In this document: positions 1 to 5,755 of the stretch, one piece after another | Numbering within the stretch: position 1 is the first letter of the stretch | How the letters are laid out: every line of letters starts with the position of its first letter | From: Pontiella desulfatans | GTDB lineage: Bacteria; Verrucomicrobiota; Kiritimatiellia; Kiritimatiellales; Pontiellaceae | DNA length: 8,807 bases | Reading direction: 5' to 3' | NCBI GenBank assembly: GCA_029287275.1 | Contig: JARFRL010000276.1 | Span: forward strand, 1 to 8,807 | The notes under the pieces: model-generated | Database searches by the model: none | Seen by the model: the letters and a program-made list of their open reading frames with translations, nothing else | Told to the model about the DNA's origin: nothing | Made by a program: the position numbers and the translations under genes

Positions 1-3000
1 GCTCAAGCCGGTCCGCCAACGGTCCATGAGAATCTCGTAGGTGTCTTGCTGCGCGCGGACGTTGGAGCCCGCCACGTCGAGCTGATATTCGAAGGTGCGA
101 ACGGAGAGATAGGCCCGCGCCGTTTCGGACGCGATGGTGACGCGCACGTCGTCGAGCGAGACGCGCAGGGCGTCCCAATCCGCGGAGGCGGCTTCCACGG
201 CGCGGCGCGTGCCGCCGAAAACGTCGATCTCCCAAACCGCGTCGAAGCCGGCGGAATAGAGCGTGTCGGAGGCGCCGGGCGCGATGCCGTTGTTGGAGGT
301 CTCGAACGTGTTGGCGCTGGCGCCGACGTCGACGAACGGGCCCCACGCGGCCTTGGCGAGGCCGAGCTCGGCCCGCGCTTGGCGAACGCGGGCGACGGCG
401 ATCTTGATGTCGTGGTTGTTTTCCAAGGCGCGGCCGACCATGGCGGTGAGCGAGGGATCGTCGAACTGGTTCCACCACTCCGCGAGCTCGACCGCGTTGG
501 TCTGGGCCTGGGGCACGTTGGGCAGCTCGGGTTTTTCGTGGTCCGGCCCCACCGACGGCAGGGAGGCGCAGCCGAAGAACATCAGCGACAGCAGAAGCAG
601 CGAAACAATGTTCCCGCCGCGCTTGAGACGCAAGCCATGCGTCTTCTCGCGCAGGGTGGCGAACAGCACGTAAAGCGCGGGAACGAGCACGATGCCGAAG
701 AAGGTCGCGGCGAGCATGCCGAAGAACACGGTGGTGCCGATGGCCTTGCGGCTGGCGGAGCCGGCGCCGTCGGCGAACATCATCGGCAGCACGCCGAGGA
801 TGAAGGTGAACGCGGTCATCAAGACGGCGCGGAAGCGCTGCCCCGCCCCGTCGGCCGCGGCGTCGATGATCGACATGCCCTCCTCGCGGCGCGTCTTGGA
901 GAACTCGACGATGAGAATCGCGTTCTTGGAGGCGAGCCCCACGAGCAGGACCAGCCCGAGCTGCGCGTAGATGCTGAGCGGCAGATGAAACGCCAGCAGT
1001 CCGTAGAGCGCGCCCACCACCGCGACGATGGTGGAGAGGATCACGGGCAGCGGGGTCGACCAGCTCTCGTATTGCGCGACGAGGAAGAGATAGGCGAAGA
1101 CGACCGCGAGACCCAGCAGGATGTTCGCGGTGTTGGAGACCTTGGCTTCCTGGTAGCTCATGCCGGACCAATCGTAGGTGTAGCCGGCCGGCAGCACCTC
1201 GGCCGCGATCTGATCGACCTTGGCCATCGCGGCGCCGGAGCTGACGCCCGGCATCAGCATCGCGGTGACGCCGGCGGAGGTGAGCTTGTTGTAGCGCTCG
1301 ACCATGCGCGGCGCGAGCGTGGTCCGGATGTTCACGAGACTGCCCAGCGGAACCATGTCGCCGGTGGAGCTCTTGACGTGAATGGTATCGAGCGCTTCCA
1401 CGTTCTGGCGGAAGGCCCAGTCGGCCTGCACCGTGGCGCGGTTGACCTGGCCGTCGAAGTTGACGTCGTTGACGTACCGGGAGCCGAGATAGTTCTGCAG
1501 CGCGCTGAAGATCGCGTTGACCTCGACGCCCATCAACGACGCCTTGACGCGGTCGATGTCGAGATAGAGGTGCGGCGTGCTGGCGGAGTACGCGCTGAAC
1601 GCGAACATGAACTCGGGCGCCATGTTGACCTTCATGACGAAGTTGTTGAGCACCGCCTCGAGCTTGCGCGGGTCGGTGTCCTCGATGGCCTGCAGGCGGA
1701 TGTCGAGACCGGAGCTGACGCCGAGGCCCATGATCGCGGGCGGCACGAAGGTGTTCAATTGAGCGCCGGGCTCTTGCATGAGACGGCCCTGCAGCTGTTG
1801 CTGGATCGCGAGCACGTGCTTCGACGCGTCTTGCCGCTCGCTCCAGTTATCCAGCCCGAACATGAAGAACGCGACGTTCTCGGACGAGCCGCCCATCATG
1901 CTGAAGCCGGTGACCTGGATCGTGTAGTCCACGCCCGGGATCTCCGACAGCGGCGTGACGACCTCGTCGAGCAGTTGCTCGGTGCGGGCGCGGGTCGCGC
2001 CTTCGGGCAGCTGCGCCATGCCGAAGATGATGCCCGCGTCCTCCTCGGGGAGGAAGCCGGTGGGACTGATCGAGAACAACGCGCGGCCCAGGCCGAACGC
2101 GCCGACCAGAACGATCGCGGTCAGCACCATGCGGCGCGCGAGCTTGACGCTGCCCGAGACGTAGCGGCCGCGGACGTTGCCGAGCGCCGTGTTGAACCAA
2201 CGCAGCGGTCCGTGTTGCTTGGGTTTGATGACGCGCAACATGGTGGCGCACAACGCGGGGCTGAGCGTCAGCGCGTTGACGGTCGAGAAGAACACCGCCG
2301 CGGAAATGGCGACCGCGAACTGCTGGTAAATTTTTCCGGTGATGCCGGACATGAAGCCGATCGGCACGAAGATCGAGAGCAGCACCAGCGTCGTCGCGAT
2401 GACCGCGCCGCTCACCTGCTCCATGGCCTTGATGGTGGCGGCCTTGTGGTCGAGGCCTTCGCTCTCCATGATTTCGAGCACGCGCTCGACCACGACGATC
2501 GCGTCGTCCACCACCAGCCCGATGGCGAGCACGAGCCCGAACAGGGTCAGCGTGTTGACGCTGTAGCCGAGCACCGCCAGCACCACGAAGGTCGCGCAGA
2601 GCGAGACGGGAATCGTGATCGCGGGGATCAGCGTGGCGCGCCAATCCTGCAGGAAGACGTAGCAGACGATGACGACAAGCAGGAAGGTGATCGCGAGGGT
2701 CATGACGATCTCGCGGATGCTGACGCGCACGAACTCGGTGGCGTCGTACGGGAGTTGCACCTCGAGTCCGTCGGGGAACTGCGCTTCGAGCCGCGCGAGC
2801 TCGTCTTGGATCGCGGTCATGGTGTCGAGCGCGTTGGAGCCGGGCGTGCGGGTCATGCCGATCGCGACGCAACTGCGGCCGTTGTATTTCGCGGAGAAGA
2901 GATAGTTGTCCGCGCCCTTTTCAACGCGGGCGACGTCGCGCAGATACACCACCGCGCCGTCGGCGCCGGTTCGCACGACGATGTCGCCGAAGTCCTCGGG

Positions 3001-3729
3001 GTTGTTGAGGCGGCCCTCGGTTTTCAGCGTGTAGGCCATCTGCGAGGTGCCGTCGTCCGGCGTGGATCCCACCGAACCGATGGAGGCCTGGATATTCTGG
3101 CCGCGGATCGCGTTGACGACTTCGTCGGGACTCATGCCGAGCGCGGAAAGGCGGTCGGCGTCCATCCAGACGCGCATGCTGTATTTCGGGCCGTACACCT
3201 GCGCGCGGCTGATGCCGGGAATGCGCTCCAGCGTCGGCTGGATGATCTTGTAGGTGTAGTCGCTGAGAAACAGTTCCTCGCGGCTGTTGTCGGGCGAGCG
3301 GATGATGACGAAGCCGAGCATGTCGGACGATTCGGTTTCGACGGTGACGCCCTGCTGCACGACCTCGCGCGGCAAGAGCGGTTCGGCCTGCGCGACGCGG
3401 TTCTGCACCTTGACCTGCGCCATGTCCGGATCGGTGCCGACCTCGAAGGTGACGGTGAGCTGATACATGCCCGCGTTGTCGGACGAGGAGGACATGTAGA
3501 TCATGTCCTGCACGCCGTTGACGGCGTCCTCGATCGGCCCGGCGACGGTGTCGGCCAGCACGGCCGCGCTGGCGCCGGGATACGCGGCGCGCACGACGAT
3601 GGTCGGCGGCGTGACTTGCGGGTACTGCGTGATCGGCAGCGAGGTGATGGAGAGCAACCCGGTGAGCGTCATGACGATCGCCACGACGCCCGCGAGCCGC
3701 GGACGATCTATGAATCGGCGGGAAATCAT
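1..3729 (-). CDS. HAE1-family RND efflux permease fused in frame to a NodT-type outer-membrane factor (3' end beyond the window)
   Basis: The permease part (about residues 1-1037) is a proton-driven inner-membrane exporter of hydrophobic or amphiphilic compounds. It opens MISRRFIDRPRLAG, has the early LPITQYPQVTPP segment and the YPGAS motif, and carries the proton-relay residues D408-D409 (VVDDA, TM4), K935 (ASKNAILIVEF, TM10) and R967 (FRAVLMT, TM11), matching AcrB D407/D408, K940 and R971. TM12 is about residues 1008-1026. The frame then continues without a stop through a basic stretch, a hydrophobic segment and Cys1054 into an outer-membrane factor: SLPSVGPDHEKPELP, WWNQFDDPSLTAMV, YSAGFDAVWEIDVFGG. 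About 190 residues of this part are visible before position 1; the family usually has about 450-480, so the full product should be near 1500 aa. The codon phase is the same at the start, D408, K935, Cys1054 and position 1. The start ATG overlaps the stop of the upstream fusion-protein gene (ATGA), implying translational coupling. Substrate is unknown. A sequencing error removing a stop cannot be excluded. Confidence 0.93.
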   Translation of the reverse strand, partial: MISRRFIDRPRLAGVVAIVMTLTGLLSITSLPITQYPQVTPPTIVVRAAYPGASAAVLADTVAGPIEDAVNGVQDMIYMSSSSDNAGMYQLTVTFEVGTDPDMAQVKVQNRVAQAEPLLPREVVQQGVTVETESSDMLGFVIIRSPDNSREELFLSDYTYKIIQPTLERIPGISRAQVYGPKYSMRVWMDADRLSALGMSPDEVVNAIRGQNIQASIGSVGSTPDDGTSQMAYTLKTEGRLNNPEDFGDIVVRTGADGAVVYLRDVARVEKGADNYLFSAKYNGRSCVAIGMTRTPGSNALDTMTAIQDELARLEAQFPDGLEVQLPYDATEFVRVSIREIVMTLAITFLLVVIVCYVFLQDWRATLIPAITIPVSLCATFVVLAVLGYSVNTLTLFGLVLAIGLVVDDAIVVVERVLEIMESEGLDHKAATIKAMEQVSGAVIATTLVLLSIFVPIGFMSGITGKIYQQFAVAISAAVFFSTVNALTLSPALCATMLRVIKPKQHGPLRWFNTALGNVRGRYVSGSVKLARRMVLTAIVLVGAFGLGRALFSISPTGFLPEEDAGIIFGMAQLPEGATRARTEQLLDEVVTPLSEIPGVDYTIQVTGFSMMGGSSENVAFFMFGLDNWSERQDASKHVLAIQQQLQGRLMQEPGAQLNTFVPPAIMGLGVSSGLDIRLQAIEDTDPRKLEAVLNNFVMKVNMAPEFMFAFSAYSASTPHLYLDIDRVKASLMGVEVNAIFSALQNYLGSRYVNDVNFDGQVNRATVQADWAFRQNVEALDTIHVKSSTGDMVPLGSLVNIRTTLAPRMVERYNKLTSAGVTAMLMPGVSSGAAMAKVDQIAAEVLPAGYTYDWSGMSYQEAKVSNTANILLGLAVVFAYLFLVAQYESWSTPLPVILSTIVAVVGALYGLLAFHLPLSIYAQLGLVLLVGLASKNAILIVEFSKTRREEGMSIIDAAADGAGQRFRAVLMTAFTFILGVLPMMFADGAGSASRKAIGTTVFFGMLAATFFGIVLVPALYVLFATLREKTHGLRLKRGGNIVSLLLLSLMFFGCASLPSVGPDHEKPELPNVPQAQTNAVELAEWWNQFDDPSLTAMVGRALENNHDIKIAVARVRQARAELGLAKAAWGPFVDVGASANTFETSNNGIAPGASDTLYSAGFDAVWEIDVFGGTRRAVEAASADWDALRVSLDDVRVTIASETARAYLSVRTFEYQLDVAGSNVRAQQDTYEILMDRWRTGLS
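568..633 (-). other. Internal lipoprotein-type signal peptide and possible TTG internal start at the permease/outer-membrane-factor junction
   Basis: Residues 1033-1054 of the fusion look exactly like the N-terminus of a free outer-membrane-factor lipoprotein. There is a basic n-region (LRLKRGG), a hydrophobic core (NIVSLLLLSLMFF) and a G-C ending (FFGC, Cys1054 at 568-570), followed by the ASLPSVGPD start of the mature protein. The residues before the Cys (F-F-G) are a weak match to the usual [LVI][AST][GA]C lipobox. Codon 1033 is TTG (631-633), and a GAGAAG Shine-Dalgarno-like sequence lies 9 nt upstream (643-648), so internal initiation is possible. In the fused product this hydrophobic stretch would act as a thirteenth membrane segment, carrying the chain from the cytoplasmic end of TM12 back to the periplasm, which is the correct side for the channel domain. 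Cleavage by signal peptidase II or internal initiation is inference only. Confidence 0.7.
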
Positions 3730-4874
3730 TGGGCGGCCTCCAACAGGGTGACGGACGCGGGCATGCCGGGCATCGCCTTCTGCACGCCATCGACGATGAC
3801 GCGGTCGCCCGCCTTGAGGCCGGAGAGAACCACCACGTCGGTCTCGACGGTATCGCCGAGCGTCACGCGGGCCATGCCGACGAGGCCGTCCGCGTTGGCG
3901 GTCAGCACGTAGGTGCCGTCGGGGTCAACCAGCACGGCGCGTTGCGGAACGCGCAGCCCCATCGGCCGGTCCGCCTTGCCGATCAGGATGTTGACGTAGC
4001 CCCCCGCGACGAGCATCTCATCGGGATTTTCAAAGAGGTAGCGCACCGCCATGGTGCCGGTCCGCGCGTTCATCGCGTTGTCGGCGAACTCGATCTCGCC
4101 GATGGTCGGGAGCGTGACCCCGTTGGGCAGCCGCGCCCGCGCGACCAGCACGCTCGTGTCGCCTCCGAGCGCTTTTCGGCGCGCGTCCAGATAGGCGCGG
4201 TCGGTCATGGAAAACACGACGCGGATCGGATCGACCTGCACGATGCGCGCGAGCTCGCCGGACGCGGGATCGACGTAGTTGCCTTTGGTGATCTTCGCGG
4301 CGCCGACGCGGCCGCTGATGGGCGCGCGGATTTCGGTGTAGGACAGATCGACCTCCGCGAGGTTCAAGTTGGCCTCGGCCTGTTTCATGGTCGCGATCGC
4401 CTGCAGGTTGGCGCTTTCCGCGGTGTCGATATCGGATTGCGAAACGCTGCGCTCGCCGGCTTCGTTCAATCGTTTCAGGAATTTTTGGGCGCGGCTGACT
4501 TCCGCCCGCGCGCTGGCCAGTTCGGCCGCGCGGGCCTCGACCATGGCGCGGTAGCGCTTCTGGTCGATAACGAAGAGCAGATCGCCCTCCTGGACCAGGG
4601 AGCCTTCCTGAAAGTGGACCGCGTCCACGTAGCCCGAAGCTTCCGAGCGCACCATGACTTCGCGCACCGGCTCGACGGTCGCGATGTAGTCGTCGCGCTC
4701 GTCCACCGGCGATTCCACCAGTTCCAACGCCTTCACCGCGGGCGGCGGCATTTGGCCCATGCCCGGCATGCCCATGTCCGGCATGCCCATGATGAGCGGC
4801 AGCAAAAAGTTCAGCGAGAACCCGAACGCGATCGCGAGCAACACCACGACCAGTTTTCCAATTAGTTTAATCAT
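3726..4874 (-). CDS. RND efflux periplasmic adaptor (membrane fusion protein, HlyD/AcrA family)
   Basis: This 382-aa protein is the periplasmic adaptor that joins the RND pump to the outer-membrane channel. It has one N-terminal hydrophobic segment (residues 4-28, IGKLVVVLLAIAFGFSLNFL) and no lipobox cysteine, so it is probably held by an uncleaved anchor. A methionine- and proline-rich stretch follows (29-45). The lipoyl/barrel-sandwich halves flank a coiled-coil hairpin: VMVRSEASGYVDAVHFQEGSLVQEGDLLFVID, then the Ala/Glu-rich helices, then LSYTEIRAPISGRVG. The beta-barrel and membrane-proximal domains follow (VDPIRVVFSMTD; LRVPQRAVLVDPDGTYV; GLKAGDRVIVDGVQKAMPG). I chose ATG 4874 and not the upstream in-frame ATG at 4922, because AAGGGAG (4889-4883) lies 8 nt before it and the earlier start would overlap the repressor gene. 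The gene starts 25 nt after the TetR stop, and its TGA overlaps the permease ATG, so the three genes form one operon. Substrate is not deducible. Confidence 0.95.
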   Translation of the reverse strand: MIKLIGKLVVVLLAIAFGFSLNFLLPLIMGMPDMGMPGMGQMPPPAVKALELVESPVDERDDYIATVEPVREVMVRSEASGYVDAVHFQEGSLVQEGDLLFVIDQKRYRAMVEARAAELASARAEVSRAQKFLKRLNEAGERSVSQSDIDTAESANLQAIATMKQAEANLNLAEVDLSYTEIRAPISGRVGAAKITKGNYVDPASGELARIVQVDPIRVVFSMTDRAYLDARRKALGGDTSVLVARARLPNGVTLPTIGEIEFADNAMNARTGTMAVRYLFENPDEMLVAGGYVNILIGKADRPMGLRVPQRAVLVDPDGTYVLTANADGLVGMARVTLGDTVETDVVVLSGLKAGDRVIVDGVQKAMPGMPASVTLLEAAQ

Positions 4875-4882
4875 ATCCCTAT

Positions 4883-4889
4883 CTCCCTT
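4883..4889 (-). promoter_or_regulatory. Ribosome binding site deciding the adaptor start
   Basis: AAGGGAG on the minus strand lies 8 nt upstream of ATG 4874. It sits in the 25-nt gap after the TetR stop codon and decides between the two possible adaptor starts. Confidence 0.75.
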
Positions 4890-4899
4890 ATAAACTCGT

Positions 4900-5547
4900 C
4901 TATTTATCCAACGGCAATCCAAGTAGAAGTTGCGTCTGCTTCACGATCAAATCCTCCATCTTCTGGAGGTATTCGTCCGAGTATTTTTTCACGCCCAGCA
5001 TTTTGTGCATCGTCTTCATGTAGTCCGCGTGCGCGAAGATCGGCATCTTCATGAGCACGGCGCGCAAGTGCACCTCTTCCGGCTCCATGTCCGGCTCAAT
5101 GATGTGGTAGAAATGGGAAAACGCCGCGACGCTTTTCTGTAGAACCAGTTCGTCGAACAGATCGTAGAGGTGGTCGTCGCGTTGCAGCAATTGGTAGACC
5201 ACCGGCACGTGCCACGCGGGGCGCTCGGAGCGGAACATGTCGGTGATCTCGCTTTGGATGAGCGTGCGAATCGCGGCGGACAGCTCCGTGGGCGTTGAGT
5301 CCGCGTCCAACTCTTTCATCGACTCCCAGTCGTCGACGTGCGAGCAACCGCCAATGGCCGCGCGAACGACGGTCTCGAACAAGCCGTCCTTGCCGCCGAA
5401 GTGGTAGTGAATGCTGCCGATGTTCTCGCCGGCGCGATCGGCGACCATGCGGGTCGTGACGCGCGAGAGTCCATGCTCGGCCGCCAGCTCGCCCGCGGCC
5501 TGAATGATCTTCTCTTTGGTGGTGTCGCCTGTCGAATATCCGGACAT
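4900..5547 (-). CDS. TetR-family transcriptional repressor, probable local regulator of the efflux operon
   Basis: This 215-aa protein has a canonical TetR N-terminal DNA-binding domain at residues about 10-57: TKEKIIQAAGELAAEHGL, then the helix-turn-helix TTRMVADRAGENIGSIHYHF, then GGKDGLFETVV. The C-terminal part (about 60-215) is all-helical in appearance and would form the ligand pocket and dimer interface. The pattern WHVPVVYQLL ... AVLMKMPIFAHA resembles the CecR/CerR-type C-terminal domain (DUF1956), but I hold that assignment loosely. The start at 5547 is supported by AAGG (5560-5557) 9 nt upstream. It is the first gene of the operon and shares its promoter with the pump genes. Palindromic sites overlap that promoter, so autorepression relieved by a pump substrate is the likely mode. 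The inducer is unknown. Confidence 0.93.
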   Translation of the reverse strand: MSGYSTGDTTKEKIIQAAGELAAEHGLSRVTTRMVADRAGENIGSIHYHFGGKDGLFETVVRAAIGGCSHVDDWESMKELDADSTPTELSAAIRTLIQSEITDMFRSERPAWHVPVVYQLLQRDDHLYDLFDELVLQKSVAAFSHFYHIIEPDMEPEEVHLRAVLMKMPIFAHADYMKTMHKMLGVKKYSDEYLQKMEDLIVKQTQLLLGLPLDK

Positions 5548-5579
5548 AAATTATCGCCTTGTTTGTTGATCAGGCGACC

Positions 5580-5620
5580 TAATTTAGTCAGATGATTAAT
5601 TTAGTCAAGCGAGTAAATTA
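5580..5620. promoter_or_regulatory. Candidate TetR operator: repeated TAATTTAGTCA sites and palindrome
   Basis: Plus-strand TAATTTAGTCA occurs exactly at 5580-5590 and again at 5597-5607, a 17-bp period or about one and a half helical turns. The second copy also pairs with TAAATTA at 5614-5620, giving a 24-bp imperfect palindrome with perfect 7-bp outer arms. On the minus strand the second copy can also be read as a 15-mer palindrome of the form TGAnTAAnTTAnTCA (5607-5593). Such A+T-rich dyads stand out in this GC-rich DNA and sit directly on the promoter boxes, as expected for a TetR-type operator. That the adjacent repressor binds here is inference. Confidence 0.6.
5581..5608 (-). promoter_or_regulatory. 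Predicted sigma70-type promoter of the tetR-efflux operon
   Basis: On the minus strand, TTGACT (5608-5603; 5 of 6 matches to the -35 consensus) is separated by 16 nt from TAAATT (5586-5581; 4 of 6 to the -10 consensus). Transcription would begin near 5574, about 27 nt before the TetR ATG. Both boxes lie within the repeated TGACTAAATTA motif, so promoter and operator are the same sequence. Confidence 0.55.
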
Positions 5621-5635
5621 GAGAATTTCGTCGCG

Positions 5636-5733
5636 AAAAAAAACGCGTCGGCTTACGTGTTCAGCAACGAATGAAAGGAAAGCAGCGAATGGGCCTTCCG
5701 TTTAGGATTCGTTGCCTTCCATTCATTCGTTGC
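5636..5733 (-). terminator. Possible terminator or 3'-end structure of the ABC-F gene (weak)
   Basis: Downstream of the ABC-F stop, the nested hairpin at 5733-5664 is followed 20 nt later by a run of eight T on the minus strand (5643-5636). The T run is flanked on both sides by CGCG. The gap between stem and U-tract is too long for a textbook intrinsic terminator, so this is a tentative call. Confidence 0.25.
5664..5733. repeat. Nested inverted-repeat cluster built from four copies of GCAACGAATG
   Basis: The left arm GCAACGAATGAAAGGAA (5664-5680) is complementary to 5717-5733 with one mismatch in 17. Inside it, GCAGCGAAT (5682-5690) pairs with ATTCGTTGC (5707-5715) with one mismatch. The same 10-mer therefore occurs twice in each orientation within 70 bp. 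It lies just after the 3' end of the ABC-F gene and before the TetR promoter. It could be a REP-like dispersed element, an mRNA 3'-end structure, or both. Confidence 0.65.
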
Positions 5734-5755
5734 CACATCGCGGCCTGGTCCGGGA

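Noticed and set aside
1847..3790. Two Arg-rich minus-strand open frames (1847-2872 and 2921-3790) in another phase, as possible evidence that the permease is frameshifted
   Set aside because: The permease frame reads continuously from 3729 to 1 with conserved motifs in the same phase throughout. These frames have no family features and are shadows.
46..3912. 1288-aa plus-strand open frame
   Set aside because: It is antisense to the permease and adaptor, which have clear family motifs. Its translation is His/Asp/Arg/Gly-rich with no recognisable domain, a typical shadow in GC-rich coding DNA.
1..4874. Heavy-metal (CusA/CzcA-type) RND pump
   Set aside because: The permease N-terminus and proton-relay context match the HAE1 multidrug type. 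The Met-rich stretch is in the adaptor only and is not enough to call a metal pump.
4875..4922. Adaptor start at ATG 4922
   Set aside because: It would overlap the TetR gene by 23 nt and add a polar 16-residue leader (MDCRWINRRVYKG...). ATG 4874 has AAGGGAG at 8 nt and begins directly with a signal-anchor.
5634..5647. CGCG-T8-CGCG as an independent hairpin or terminator
   Set aside because: The 4-bp CGCG arms are weak and the T run lies in the loop, not after a stem. Kept only as part of a low-confidence terminator call.
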